In this document: positions 7,330-16,934 of the stretch, in pieces | How positions within the stretch are numbered: position 1 is the first letter of the stretch | Layout: each line of letters begins with the position of its first letter | Assembly: GCF_021556485.1 (NCBI RefSeq) | Contig: NZ_JAKGBW010000017.1 | Span: forward strand, 1-64,000 | Origin: Oceanobacillus alkalisoli | GTDB lineage: Bacteria > Bacillota > Bacilli > Bacillales > Amphibacillaceae | DNA: 64,000 nucleotides | Reading direction: 5' to 3' | Translations under genes and position numbers: made by a program | The notes under the pieces: generated by a model | Databases searched by the model: none | What the model saw: only the letters and a program-made list of their open reading frames with translations | What the model was told of the DNA's origin: nothing

Positions 7330-8376
7330 ATGTGGAAAAAGAATAAGTGGCTGTTTGTTTTAATATTCGGGATGTTTTTATTCATGCTTGCAGCTTGTGG
7401 AGATGAGGACAATGAAGCTTCCAGCGAGGAGGTAGATACCGAATCAGCTGGCGGTGATGATTATCCTTCTACGGTAACAATTGGGACAGCTTCCCAAGGA
7501 GGGACATATTATATTTGGGGTGGCGGTCTAGCGAATCTTTTAGAGGAACATCTGGATATTACGTCTAATGTTGAAGTGACTGGGGGGCCAGTACACAATA
7601 TTCAACTATTGGATTCCGAAGATATTCAAGTTGGTATGGTAACAGAGGGCCCACTTTATGAAGGGGTGACTGGAGAGGGAGACTGGGCGGATAAAACGTA
7701 CGAAGAAACCCGAGTTATATTCCCGATGTATCACACACCCTTCCATTGGTGGTCAACGGCAAATTCTGGGGTAACAAGCGTGACGGAACATGAAGGAGAG
7801 CGGGTCGGTGTTGGTCCATCTGGAGGGACACCCGGCACATATAATCCGTTAATCTATGAAGCACTCGGTATTGAAACAGGCGACCAAGTACAGGCTGGAG
7901 CTAGTGATATGGCTTCGCAAATGATGGATGGGCAGCTGGATCATATAGGATTTTCTGCTGGTATTCCAATTGCCTCTGTAACAGAAATTGAAGCACAGAC
8001 AGACATTAATATTTATGGAATTGATGGGGAAGAACGTGAGACGGTAAAGGAAGCATTGCCATATTTTGTTGACTTTATCATTCCGGAAGACACCTATAAT
8101 TCCCTTGATTCGGACCTTGAAACAATTGCCCAATATAACTTTGGTGTTGTCCATATGGATGCGAATGAAGAGTTCGTTTATGACTTTGTAAAAGCGTATC
8201 ATGAAAATATTGAAGATATGATTACAACACATGCCTCCGCTGAAGAAGCAAGAGATCCTGAAGCAATCTTAATCAATGAAACTTATCCGATGCACCCAGG
8301 TGCAATCCGCTACTACGAAGAAGTCGGAATTGATTTGCCTGATGCGGTTTATCCTCCGGAGTGGGATGAGGAATAA
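7330..8376 (+). CDS. TAXI-family TRAP transporter substrate-binding lipoprotein
   Basis: A 348-residue lipoprotein with lipobox LAAC (Cys23) and an acidic linker. The TAXI-family core shows TIGTASQGGTYYIWGGGLANLL near the start and GPSGGTPGTYNPLIYEALGI in the middle. These proteins capture organic acids such as 2-oxoglutarate or glutamate outside the cell and deliver them to a fused TRAP permease. The matching permease is 60 bp downstream. A stem-loop between the two (8383-8408) may give the binding protein higher expression than the permease. Substrate cannot be read from the sequence. Confidence 0.92.
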   Translation: MWKKNKWLFVLIFGMFLFMLAACGDEDNEASSEEVDTESAGGDDYPSTVTIGTASQGGTYYIWGGGLANLLEEHLDITSNVEVTGGPVHNIQLLDSEDIQVGMVTEGPLYEGVTGEGDWADKTYEETRVIFPMYHTPFHWWSTANSGVTSVTEHEGERVGVGPSGGTPGTYNPLIYEALGIETGDQVQAGASDMASQMMDGQLDHIGFSAGIPIASVTEIEAQTDINIYGIDGEERETVKEALPYFVDFIIPEDTYNSLDSDLETIAQYNFGVVHMDANEEFVYDFVKAYHENIEDMITTHASAEEARDPEAILINETYPMHPGAIRYYEEVGIDLPDAVYPPEWDEE

Positions 8377-8382
8377 AATGCA

Positions 8383-8408
8383 AGACTCCTAGTATCAACT
8401 GGGGGTCT
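8383..8408 (+). promoter_or_regulatory. intercistronic stem-loop between binding protein and permease
   Basis: AGACTCCTAGT (8383-8393) pairs along its full length, with two G-U pairs, with ACTGGGGGTCT (8398-8408). It is not followed by a long T run. Such hairpins often stabilise the upstream message or cause partial termination. Confidence 0.5.
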
Positions 8409-8436
8409 CGCTATTTTAAATTAGAGGAGGAGGAAA

Positions 8437-10434
8437 ATGGAGAAAAAAGAAAACAACGGAATCACAGCAAAGCTTGAAAATGATCCGAATATCATAGAAG
8501 ATGGCAAAATTGATACGACCGTTGATGAAGAAGCACTTGAAACGTCTTCTAATATGCGGAATTTAACTGGCTGGACCCGTTATGTCTTCATGGTAATCGC
8601 AATCGCCGGAGCACTTTTCCATCTCTATATTTTAAATCTTAACCCAATCGATCCATGGGTTTTTCGCAGCACTCACTTAGTATTTGGGACAATCCTGGGA
8701 ATCATGCTTTATCCGGGCTGGCGGACGAAATCGAATAAAATCCCGATTATTGACTGGATCTTAATCATCGCTTCGATTTACATCGGTTATTATATTTATG
8801 CGAATCTTGACCAGCTTGTATTCCGCTTTGGAGTTACACCAACAACCTTAGATTTCTACGTCGCATTAATCGGATTATTGCTCGTCATTGAATTTACACG
8901 AAGGACTAGCGGGTGGACATTACCAATTCTCGCGTTTGTATTTATTGCCTATGTTTTCATGGGACCCTATTTACCAGGGATTTTAAATCATAATGGATAT
9001 TCGCTTGAACGATTCGTCACATATGTATATGGCTTGGATGGTGTGTTCGGAGTTACAACAGACGTATCATCTAAGTATATCATTCTGTTTATTATATTTG
9101 GCGCCTTTCTACAGATGTCTGGTGTCGGGCAATATTTTATGAACGTGGCATTTTCACTTGCAGGGAATATGCGCGGTGGACCAGCGAAAGTTGCTGTTAT
9201 TTCCTCTGCATTAATGGGAATGATTAACGGAACTTCGGCAGGAAACGTTGTAGCGACAGGTTCTCTAACGATTCCATTGATGAAGAAGACAGGTTATCCA
9301 TCGAGATTTGCTGCTGCAACGGAAGCGACTGCCTCTTCAGGTGGACAAATATTACCTCCGATTATGGGGGCTGGAGCGTTCTTGATGGCTGAAATAACAG
9401 GGATTAAGTACTCTGAAATTATTATCGCTGCAACGATACCGGCTATTTTATATTTCATCTCTGTTTATTTTATGGTTGATTTTCAAGCACTGAAATCAAA
9501 TTTGAAAGGAATACCGCGCAAACTGCTGCCAGATCGGAAACAAATATTAAAACAAGCATATTTATTTATCCCAGTTCTCCTTTTAATCGTATTGCTCGTG
9601 ATGGGGAGATCGGTTATTATGGCAGGGACGATAGGAATTATTGCAAGTTTTGTAATAAGTTTGTTTAATAAGAAAACGCGTATGGGATTAAAAGATATTC
9701 TGCTCGCTTTAGAGCTTGGGATGAAAAACGCCTTGCAGCTGATTGCGATTGTTGCCTGTGCTGGGATCATTGTTGGCGTAATTGCTCTTACAGGTGTCGG
9801 TCAGCGGTTTAGTTCATTATTATTATCCATAGCGGATAATAATATGTTACTGGCATTAGTGTTTGCTATGGCGATTGCAATCATATTAGGGATGGGGATG
9901 CCAACTACAGCAGCTTATGCAGTTGCAGCTTCTGCAGTCGCTCCAGGATTAATCAATATGGGATTAGATCCCTTAATGGCACATTTATTTGTATTCTATT
10001 TTGCCGTTATATCTGCTATTACCCCTCCAGTTGCTTTAGCGGCATTTGCAGCTGCGGGAATAGCTGGGACAGATCCGATGAAAACGGGAGTCAAGGCCTT
10101 TCAGCTTGGTTTAGCTGCGTTTATCGTTCCATTTATGTTCTTCTTCAGTCCAGAATTAATCTTAGAAGGAGGATCAGCAGCTTCTACTGTTTTAGCTATA
10201 TTTACTGCTGTTATCGGCGTGTACATTTTAGCATCGGCAGTTCAAGGGTGGTTCTTTAGAAAGACTGCAAGTTGGTATAGTCGCGTCATCCTATTAGCTG
10301 CATCTCTTTTATTTATGATTTCGGGGCTGTTTACAGACTTAATTGGATTAGCATTGATTATAGGAATAATTTTGATTCAAAAGTATATCAATAAGAATAC
10401 GAATGCAAACAATCGTCAACAAGCCGCCGGATAG
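8437..10434 (+). CDS. TRAP transporter fused permease (DctQM-type, TAXI partner)
   Basis: A 665-residue inner-membrane protein with a soluble acidic N terminus (about 45 residues), a four-helix DctQ-like part (to about 170) and a long DctM-like part. The DctM part carries the characteristic GNVVATGSLTIPLMKKTGYP segment near residue 270 and the repeated motif GMGMPTTAAYAVAA near 488. Fused permeases of this length pair with TAXI binding proteins and import organic acids using a cation gradient. The gene ends the operon beginning at 6288 and is followed by a terminator. The start follows GAGGAGG. Confidence 0.93.
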   Translation: MEKKENNGITAKLENDPNIIEDGKIDTTVDEEALETSSNMRNLTGWTRYVFMVIAIAGALFHLYILNLNPIDPWVFRSTHLVFGTILGIMLYPGWRTKSNKIPIIDWILIIASIYIGYYIYANLDQLVFRFGVTPTTLDFYVALIGLLLVIEFTRRTSGWTLPILAFVFIAYVFMGPYLPGILNHNGYSLERFVTYVYGLDGVFGVTTDVSSKYIILFIIFGAFLQMSGVGQYFMNVAFSLAGNMRGGPAKVAVISSALMGMINGTSAGNVVATGSLTIPLMKKTGYPSRFAAATEATASSGGQILPPIMGAGAFLMAEITGIKYSEIIIAATIPAILYFISVYFMVDFQALKSNLKGIPRKLLPDRKQILKQAYLFIPVLLLIVLLVMGRSVIMAGTIGIIASFVISLFNKKTRMGLKDILLALELGMKNALQLIAIVACAGIIVGVIALTGVGQRFSSLLLSIADNNMLLALVFAMAIAIILGMGMPTTAAYAVAASAVAPGLINMGLDPLMAHLFVFYFAVISAITPPVALAAFAAAGIAGTDPMKTGVKAFQLGLAAFIVPFMFFFSPELILEGGSAASTVLAIFTAVIGVYILASAVQGWFFRKTASWYSRVILLAASLLFMISGLFTDLIGLALIIGIILIQKYINKNTNANNRQQAAG

Positions 10435-10446
10435 TTTCAATAAATT

Positions 10447-10491
10447 CAAAAACGAGTCAATCAGGTATTTAATCAGATTGACTCGTTTTTG
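10447..10491 (+). terminator. terminator of the TRAP operon
   Basis: CAAAAACGAGTCAATC and GATTGACTCGTTTTTG form a 16-bp stem with a T run on its 3' arm, 12 nt after the permease stop codon. Confidence 0.85.
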
Positions 10492-10567
10492 AAAGGTAGC
10501 TATACTTCTAAATTTCTCCATTTCGTCACATTTTCACGCAAATACAGTCCCAAATCATACTTTCATG

Positions 10568-10576
10568 TGATATAAT
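10568..10576 (+). promoter_or_regulatory. extended -10 promoter of pflB
   Basis: TGATATAAT carries both the TGn extension and a perfect -10 hexamer. No good -35 is present at 17 nt, which suits an extended -10 or activator-dependent promoter. TSS is expected near 10583. Confidence 0.5.
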
Positions 10577-10590
10577 GAGCATGTGATTGA

Positions 10591-10608
10591 ATGTGAAATA
10601 ATGAACAA
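10591..10608. promoter_or_regulatory. putative Rex operator of pflB
   Basis: ATGTGAAATAATGAACAA matches the Rex consensus TTGTGAAnnnnTTCACAA at 11 of 14 defined positions. It lies just downstream of the predicted pfl transcription start, where a repressor would block initiation. Rex senses NADH/NAD+ and represses pfl and other fermentation genes in several Gram-positive bacteria. Confidence 0.5.
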
Positions 10609-10679
10609 TTGAAACGTTGATCATTTTAGCTTTACTAAAAATAAGTAATGATAAACACCAATTCAGGAGGTTGATGAAA

Positions 10680-12923
10680 ATGGCAACTGAAACTAAGGAA
10701 AAGCTTCAATTTACCGGTGGAAAGTGGGAAACTGAAATCGATGTGCGCGACTTTATTGTGAACAACTTTACCCCCTACGCAGAAGATGATAGTTTCTTAA
10801 CAGGACCAACAAAGTCAACAGTTGAGTTATGGAATCATGTGATGGAATTAACAAGTAAAGAACGAAAAAATGGTGGAGTATACGATATGGATACGAAAGT
10901 TGTCTCCACGATAACGTCACATGGTCCTGGATATTTGGATCAATCAAAAGAAAAGATAGTCGGTGTCCAAACCGATGCTCCGTTCAAGCGGTCTCTTCAG
11001 CCTTTTGGAGGAATCAGAATGGCGGTTGACGCAGCCAATGCTTATGGATTCGAGGTGGATAAGGAAGTACAGCATATCTTCACAGCGTATCGCAAAACCC
11101 ATAATCAAGGAGTATTTGATGCCTACACTCCTGAAATCCGTGCAGCAAGAAGAGCTGGTATTATTACAGGACTTCCAGATGCATACGGACGCGGACGAAT
11201 TATCGGCGACTACCGCCGGGTTGCATTGTACGGGGTCGATCGTTTAATCGAGGATAAGCAGGAGCAGCTTCGTACAGTTGGTGCAAACGGCATGATGAGT
11301 GAAGAAGTTATCAGAGACCGGGAAGAGATTAATGAGCAAATCCGTGCATTACATGAATTAAAACAGCTTGCTGAAAGCTATGGTTTTGACATTTCGGAGC
11401 CGGCAACTAATGCCGAAGAAGCTTTCCAATGGTTATATTTCGGTTATCTTGCAGCAATTAAAGAACAAAACGGTGCTGCTATGAGTTTAGGTAGGGTTTC
11501 TACATTCCTGGATATTTATATCAATCGTGATTTGGAAAATGGAATTCTGACAGAGGAAGAAGCACAAGAGTTAGTCGACCATTTCGTTATGAAACTGCGA
11601 ATTGTTAAATTCTCAAGAACCCCGGATTATAATGAATTGTTCAGTGGGGATCCGACATGGGTGACGGAATCCATCGGCGGGATTGCCAATGATGGAAGAC
11701 CACTCGTTACAAAAAGTTCTTTCCGTTTCTTGCATACGTTAGATAATCTTGGACCAGCACCAGAGCCGAACTTAACTGTCCTTTGGTCTGAGCAATTACC
11801 GGAAAACTTCAAAAAATATTGTGCGAAGATGTCAATCAAATCAAGTGCAATCCAATATGAGAACGACGATATTATGCGTCCAATTTATGGCGATGATTAT
11901 GGAATTGCCTGCTGTGTATCTGCAATGGCAATCGGGAAACAAATGCAATTCTTCGGTGCCCGGGCTAACTTAGCGAAAGCACTCCTTTATGCGGTTAACG
12001 GCGGGAAGGATGAAGTATCCGAAGTGCAAGTTGCTCCGGCGTATGCTCCAATCGAAGCGGAGTATTTGGATTATGATGAAGTCATGGAAAAATATGATGA
12101 TATGATGGAATGGCTTGCGAAGATTTATGTAAATACACTAAATATCATTCATTTCATGCATGATAAATACAGCTATGAACGGATTGAAATGGCATTACAT
12201 GATAAAGAAGTTTTACGGACGATGGCTTGCGGGATTGCAGGTTTATCCGTTGCAGCCGACTCTTTAAGTGCAATTAAGCATGCAAAGGTGAAAACAATCC
12301 GTAATGAAGCAGGACTTGTTGTCGATTATGAAATTGAAGGAGATTTCCCGAAATACGGAAATAACGACGACCGTGTTGATGATATTGCGGTTTATCTTGT
12401 GAAAACATTTATGGAAAAAATCAAGCACTACAAAACATACCGGGATGCGGTGCCAACCCAATCCGTACTGACGATTACATCTAATGTCGTATACGGGAAG
12501 AAAACTGGTAATACACCAGATGGCAGAAAAGCAGGAGAAGCCTTTGCGCCGGGTGCGAACCCAATGCATGGCAGAGATAAGAATGGTGCACTAGCATCAC
12601 TGCTTTCCGTTGCGAAGTTACCTTATGAAGATTCACTTGATGGCATTAGTAATACATTTTCTATCGTACCGAAATCATTAGGTAAAGATGAAGATGCACG
12701 GGTCATGAACCTTGTCGCAATGCTGGATGGGTATGCGAATAAGGGAGGCCACCACTTGAATGTGAACGTATTTGACAGAGAAACATTGCTCGATGCGATG
12801 GATCATCCAGAGCAATATCCGCAGCTCACCATCCGTGTATCCGGTTATGCGGTTAACTTTATTAAGCTGACAAGAGAACAGCAAATTGAAGTAATTAACC
12901 GAACATTTCATGAGAGCAGATAA
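10680..12923 (+). CDS. pflB: formate C-acetyltransferase (pyruvate formate-lyase)
   Basis: A 747-residue glycyl-radical enzyme that converts pyruvate and CoA to acetyl-CoA and formate under anaerobiosis. The adjacent active-site cysteines are seen in [10 protein letters not shown], and the radical-bearing glycine in RVSGYAVNF near residue 722. Length agrees with the family (about 750-760). The start is ATG 10680, 9 nt after AGGAGG; an ATG two codons earlier is less well spaced and the frame further upstream is leader. The activating enzyme follows at 13117. An extended -10 promoter and a Rex-like operator lie upstream. A 3' repeat begins at its stop codon. Confidence 0.97.
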   Translation: MATETKEKLQFTGGKWETEIDVRDFIVNNFTPYAEDDSFLTGPTKSTVELWNHVMELTSKERKNGGVYDMDTKVVSTITSHGPGYLDQSKEKIVGVQTDAPFKRSLQPFGGIRMAVDAANAYGFEVDKEVQHIFTAYRKTHNQGVFDAYTPEIRAARRAGIITGLPDAYGRGRIIGDYRRVALYGVDRLIEDKQEQLRTVGANGMMSEEVIRDREEINEQIRALHELKQLAESYGFDISEPATNAEEAFQWLYFGYLAAIKEQNGAAMSLGRVSTFLDIYINRDLENGILTEEEAQELVDHFVMKLRIVKFSRTPDYNELFSGDPTWVTESIGGIANDGRPLVTKSSFRFLHTLDNLGPAPEPNLTVLWSEQLPENFKKYCAKMSIKSSAIQYENDDIMRPIYGDDYGIACCVSAMAIGKQMQFFGARANLAKALLYAVNGGKDEVSEVQVAPAYAPIEAEYLDYDEVMEKYDDMMEWLAKIYVNTLNIIHFMHDKYSYERIEMALHDKEVLRTMACGIAGLSVAADSLSAIKHAKVKTIRNEAGLVVDYEIEGDFPKYGNNDDRVDDIAVYLVKTFMEKIKHYKTYRDAVPTQSVLTITSNVVYGKKTGNTPDGRKAGEAFAPGANPMHGRDKNGALASLLSVAKLPYEDSLDGISNTFSIVPKSLGKDEDARVMNLVAMLDGYANKGGHHLNVNVFDRETLLDAMDHPEQYPQLTIRVSGYAVNFIKLTREQQIEVINRTFHESR

Positions 12924-13068
12924 AGTGAAACTTCAATCTGTGGGGGTTTTTCTTTATCCTTCACGGATTGTTAGTTGAACGAATCGGGGTGAAACCGTTC
13001 GTTATCTCACCTAAACTTTCTTGGATGACCTGAAGTTTTGAGGTGGGAGTTTTACGGACGGTTACACC
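12923..13068 (+). repeat. stop-codon-adjacent repeat, long copy A
   Basis: Starting inside the pflB stop codon, AAAGTGAAACTTCAATCTG leads a roughly 145-bp element. The central CTTCACGGATTGTTAGTTGAACGAATC and terminal GGGAGTTTTACGGACGGTTA are shared with the reverse-strand copy at 40241-40388. The element sits in the pflB-pflA intergenic space in the orientation of pflB. It is a noncoding extragenic repeat, possibly a structured 3' end. Confidence 0.75.
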
Positions 13069-13116
13069 GAGATAAAGGTAAAAAGTAGAGAAGCGAAATT
13101 AAAGGGAGGTAGTAAT

Positions 13117-13842
13117 ATGCAAGGAAGAATTCATTCAGTCGAAACGTTTGGAACGGTAGATGGGCCAGGACTGCGTTATATCATATTTACACAAGGCTGT
13201 CCGCTCCGTTGTCAGTTCTGTCACAATCCGGATACATGGAAAATGAGTGACGGAAAAATGATGACGGTCCAGGAATTAGTGGACGATATTCTCGACTATC
13301 TCCCTTTTTTCCAAGCTTCAGGAGGGGGAGTCACGGTAAGCGGCGGCGAACCCTTGTTACAATGCAAATTTTTGATTCATTTATTTAAGGAACTAAAGAA
13401 ATATGGAATTCATACAACGATTGATACGTCTGGCGGCTTATTCAGTTCTTCTCCACATTATTTAGAAACATTGGATGAATTACTTGAGTTAACGGATCTT
13501 GTTTTACTCGATTTGAAACAAATCAATGCGGAAAAACATAAAACATTGACCGGTTTATCGAATGAACATATTTTAGCCTTTGCGAATCATTTGAAGGAAA
13601 AAGAAGTTCCTGTCTGGGTGAGGCATGTGCTTGTACCGGAACGAAGCGACTTTGATGAAGATTTACATGCACTAAGAAGCTTCATCGATACATTGCCGAA
13701 TGTGGAAAAAATTGAAGTGTTGCCTTATCATAAGCTTGGAGTTTATAAGTATGAAGCACTTGGAACGGATTATCCGTTAGAGGGGATTGAGCCTCCGACG
13801 GAAGATCGCGTAAGAAATGCGGAAATGATACTAGGTTGTTAG
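13117..13842 (+). CDS. pflA: pyruvate formate-lyase activating enzyme (radical SAM)
   Basis: A 241-residue radical SAM enzyme that installs the glycyl radical on PflB, using reductive cleavage of S-adenosylmethionine at a 4Fe-4S cluster. The cluster ligands are Cys28, Cys32 and Cys35 (CPLRCQFC). The SAM-binding glycine motif is VSGGEPLLQ near residue 75, and the N-terminal GTVDGPGLRY is typical of the family. Length is normal. It follows pflB by 193 bp, has its own GGGAGG ribosome binding site and ends at a good terminator. Confidence 0.97.
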   Translation: MQGRIHSVETFGTVDGPGLRYIIFTQGCPLRCQFCHNPDTWKMSDGKMMTVQELVDDILDYLPFFQASGGGVTVSGGEPLLQCKFLIHLFKELKKYGIHTTIDTSGGLFSSSPHYLETLDELLELTDLVLLDLKQINAEKHKTLTGLSNEHILAFANHLKEKEVPVWVRHVLVPERSDFDEDLHALRSFIDTLPNVEKIEVLPYHKLGVYKYEALGTDYPLEGIEPPTEDRVRNAEMILGC

Positions 13843-13844
13843 TG

Positions 13845-13887
13845 AAATAGGTCATTTAAAGCTTAGGCTTTGATTGACCTATTTTTT
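13845..13887 (+). terminator. terminator of pflA
   Basis: AAATAGGTCA and TGACCTATTTTTT form a stem with six T residues immediately after the pflA stop codon. Confidence 0.85.
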
Positions 13888-13966
13888 GCTTTTTTCATTT
13901 TGACGTACGGTTCAAAACCATTTAAAATGGGGGTGTGCGGAAATATTCGGAAAAGTAGGATGAATA

Positions 13967-15409
13967 ATGAAACGAAAAACACCTTGGGTTCAAGTAGGTA
14001 AAAAAATATTATTTACGAAGCGAGCGATTGCGTTTATAACTGCGACATTGCTGTTTCTTGCACTGCTTTATTTTATCCCTGCTCATGTAGATTGGAACGC
14101 TCGTGTTGCAATTTCTGTCATGGCTTATGGACTCGTACTTTGGGCGATGGAACCAATCCCTCTTGGCATGACCTCTGTTCTTACACTTGTATTGTTGCTC
14201 TTTTTAAATGGGACTACAATTGATACAGCTTTAAGCGGATTTGCATCTTCCGCGGTCTTTTTAATCATTTCGGGAATGATGATTGCAAAAGCGGTCAATG
14301 CGACACCGTTAATGGAACGGGTCACCTATGCGATTCTTGCAAAATGGGGGAAGTCAGCAAAAGGGATTTTTACCGGGATGTTTTTACTCATGCAGCTGCA
14401 GGCTTTCTTTATTCCGGCTACTGCGGTAAGAGCACAGCTCATAACGCCGGTGGTTATTTCCATATTGCAAGTAGTAGGTGCAGGTAGGGGAAGTAACTTC
14501 AGTAAGCTGATGCTGATCGGGACTGCTTTTGCGGGAAATATAAGTGGTACAGCGATTTTAACGGCTGCAATCGGAAATATCCTTACGATTGAAATTTTAC
14601 AATCCTATCTTGGCACGTCTTTGTCTTATCTTAATTGGTTCATCTATGCTTTACCGATTTGGCTGCTCTTGATTATTACCATTCCAATCATTGTCTGGTT
14701 CTGCTATCCACCAGAGGAATATTCATTTTGTGATTTGCAAAAGGAAATGAAAGAGAAGCAGAAAGATTTGGGGAGGTTTTCCAATAAGGAAATTAAATGT
14801 CTGCTCATCCTGACGCTTACCGTAATTCTATGGATGACCCAGCCAATTCATGGATATCATCCAACCATCCCTGCACTCTTTGCGGTTGTACTCCTGGCAT
14901 TCCCAAGAATTGGCGTTGTCAAATGGAACAAAATAGTCGACGTGAACTTTGATTTGGTGCTGCTCATTGGTGCGACGTTATCTTTAGGGTTTGTATTGAT
15001 TGAAACAGGGGCAATCGATTTACTGGCAGGATTATTTACTGCTGATATTGTACAGCAAGCTTTCAGCAATCCATGGATAGCCATTTGTTTAGTCGTTATT
15101 TTATCGCAAATTTACCATCTCGGGGTAACGAATGTTTCAACAGCTGTAGTTACACTCACTCCTGTTCTCATCGGTTTATCGGTGCAAGTAGGCATTGATC
15201 CAGTTGTCATATCTTTTGCCTCATCCGTTACGATGTTGTTCGGTTATATATTAGTTGTGGAAACCATGCCGAACGTTGTGATTCATGGCACAGGATTAAT
15301 AAAACAGCGTGATTTTTATTTGCCGGGAATCATTGCAACCGTTGTAACGACGATTATTACACTGCTTGTCGCGTTTACGTGGTGGCGTTGGCTTGGATTC
15401 TGGCCATAA
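13967..15409 (+). CDS. DASS-family anion:sodium symporter (di/tricarboxylate)
   Basis: A 480-residue membrane protein with about twelve hydrophobic segments. It resembles SLC13/DASS carriers: the early AMEPIPLGMTSVLTLVLLLF segment, an NISGTAILTAAIGN motif in the first repeat and a TNVSTAVVTLTPVLIG motif in the second correspond to the paired Na+/carboxylate-binding hairpins. These carriers import succinate, malate, citrate, tartrate or similar acids. Its position between pflA and the catabolic gene run starting at 15562 suggests it imports their substrate. The ATG at 13967 has only a weak ribosome binding site. Confidence 0.88.
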   Translation: MKRKTPWVQVGKKILFTKRAIAFITATLLFLALLYFIPAHVDWNARVAISVMAYGLVLWAMEPIPLGMTSVLTLVLLLFLNGTTIDTALSGFASSAVFLIISGMMIAKAVNATPLMERVTYAILAKWGKSAKGIFTGMFLLMQLQAFFIPATAVRAQLITPVVISILQVVGAGRGSNFSKLMLIGTAFAGNISGTAILTAAIGNILTIEILQSYLGTSLSYLNWFIYALPIWLLLIITIPIIVWFCYPPEEYSFCDLQKEMKEKQKDLGRFSNKEIKCLLILTLTVILWMTQPIHGYHPTIPALFAVVLLAFPRIGVVKWNKIVDVNFDLVLLIGATLSLGFVLIETGAIDLLAGLFTADIVQQAFSNPWIAICLVVILSQIYHLGVTNVSTAVVTLTPVLIGLSVQVGIDPVVISFASSVTMLFGYILVVETMPNVVIHGTGLIKQRDFYLPGIIATVVTTIITLLVAFTWWRWLGFWP

Positions 15410-15452
15410 TAATAAGATATGAAATTTAACCTTAAATAACTTCTTTTTTTAG

Positions 15453-15481
15453 TTGACATTGGATATTGGATACAATATACT
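15453..15481 (+). promoter_or_regulatory. sigma-A promoter with overlapping palindrome before the catabolic operon
   Basis: TTGACA (15453-15458) and TATACT (15476-15481) are 17 nt apart. The spacer holds a TTGGATA direct repeat and a near-palindrome ATTGGATACAAT (15465-15476) reaching the -10 box. That resembles operators of GntR/FCD-type repressors of acid catabolism, though no regulator gene is in the window. Confidence 0.65.
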
Positions 15482-15561
15482 TTTACTTAATGAATTATCT
15501 AAATATTTACAAATGATAATGAAAAACGGATGATTTCCTGAAGTAGAAGGGGGAAGCAAGC

Positions 15562-16926
15562 TTGGAGAAATTAAGTGGAAGACTAGCAACCTATATTATT
15601 TCTACAACGTATGAAGACCTGCCTGAAGAAGTTATCCAGTTTACAAAACGATGTATTCTTGATTATTTTGGATCCGCTTTCTCAGGCGTTGATACGAAGC
15701 CAGTGCAAATGATTGATAAAATGGTGAGGGAACTAGGCGGAGAGAACCAAGCAACATTAGTAACCGGCGGGAAATCATCGGTCACGAATGCTGCTTTCGT
15801 GAATGGTGCTGCGAGCCATGTTTCCGAGCTCGATGACGTGCATAAGGGGTCGATTCTTCACGCAGCGACAGTTGTTATTCCAGCGGCACTTGCAATCGGA
15901 GAATGGAAAAGGTTATCAGGAAAACAGTTGATTACAGCAGTCGTCGTCGGTTATGAAGTAGCATTTCGAATTGGAGAAGTCGTTAGTCCGTCTCACTATT
16001 ATTACTGGCATAATACAGCGACTTGCGGAACATTTGGTGCTACCGCCGCTGCAACGAAATTATTGGATTTGGACGAAGATGCAATCGTACACGCTTTAGG
16101 CAGTGCTGGTACCCAAGCGGCTGGATTATGGGAGTTTATTGAAGACGGTGCGATGTCGAAACAACTTCATCCCGGGAAGGCAGCGATGAACGGTGTCATC
16201 AGTGCCTTGCTTGCTGAAAAAGGCTTTACTGGCGCAAGTGAAATTCTGGAGGGAAGACGAGGATTCTTCGAGGCGATGAGTAAAGATTATAAGATTCCTA
16301 AACTTACAGACGGACTTGGTAAGACATTTAAAATAATGGAAAACTCCTTCAAAATCCATGCATCTTGTCGTCACACCCACCACGCGATGGATCTTGCGAT
16401 TGAGTTGGTGAAGGAAAATGGATTTATTCATCCAGACACGATTGAAAAGATAACCGTGAAAACATATCAAGTAGCGATAAATATTACGGATAATCATCAA
16501 CCGGATACGATTTATGCAGGGAAATTCAGCTTGCAGTTTTGTACAGCGCTTGCCTTGTTGAAAGGGCAAGGTGGGCTCGATCAATTTACGGAAGAAACTC
16601 TTTGGGATGAAGAAATCCGTTCTTTAATGGAAAAAGTGGAGCTCCTTACAGAACCGGAAATTGATCAGGCATATCCTGAACAATGGGGCGCCATAATTGA
16701 AATAAAATTGACAACAGGAGAAGTTTGGACGAAAAAGACAGATTTCCCAAAAGGAGATCCGGAAAACCCGGTAACAACTGAGGATTTGCAGGAGAAATTT
16801 ATGAAACTAGCAAAGAACGTGACCGAGGTGAATCCAGCAGATTTTGCCGAACAGGTTTTACAACTGGAAAAACTAAATCAGCTTCCAGAATTATTGGAAG
16901 CATTTGCTGGAACGAAGATAAAATAG
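15562..16926 (+). CDS. MmgE/PrpD family protein
   Basis: A 454-residue member of the MmgE/PrpD family, whose known members include 2-methylcitrate dehydratase, cis-aconitate decarboxylase and an iminodisuccinate epimerase. Family signatures seen are the N-terminal CILDYFGSAFSG, the FVNGAASHVSELDD segment near residue 80 and the KLHPGKAAMNGV-like HPGKAAMNG near 205. The active-site HASCRHTHH segment follows near residue 260. Start TTG 15562 follows AAGGGGG by 8 nt. It heads a run of same-strand genes for a thioesterase and a two-subunit hydratase. The exact reaction is not deducible; isomerisation, dehydration or decarboxylation of a di- or tricarboxylate is likely. Confidence 0.9.
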   Translation: MEKLSGRLATYIISTTYEDLPEEVIQFTKRCILDYFGSAFSGVDTKPVQMIDKMVRELGGENQATLVTGGKSSVTNAAFVNGAASHVSELDDVHKGSILHAATVVIPAALAIGEWKRLSGKQLITAVVVGYEVAFRIGEVVSPSHYYYWHNTATCGTFGATAAATKLLDLDEDAIVHALGSAGTQAAGLWEFIEDGAMSKQLHPGKAAMNGVISALLAEKGFTGASEILEGRRGFFEAMSKDYKIPKLTDGLGKTFKIMENSFKIHASCRHTHHAMDLAIELVKENGFIHPDTIEKITVKTYQVAINITDNHQPDTIYAGKFSLQFCTALALLKGQGGLDQFTEETLWDEEIRSLMEKVELLTEPEIDQAYPEQWGAIIEIKLTTGEVWTKKTDFPKGDPENPVTTEDLQEKFMKLAKNVTEVNPADFAEQVLQLEKLNQLPELLEAFAGTKIK

Positions 16927-16934
16927 AATCGGGG

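Noticed and set aside
10601-10630. cre site TGAAACGTTGATCA before pflB
   Set aside because: The central CG is one base out of register with the cre consensus, so the match is not convincing.
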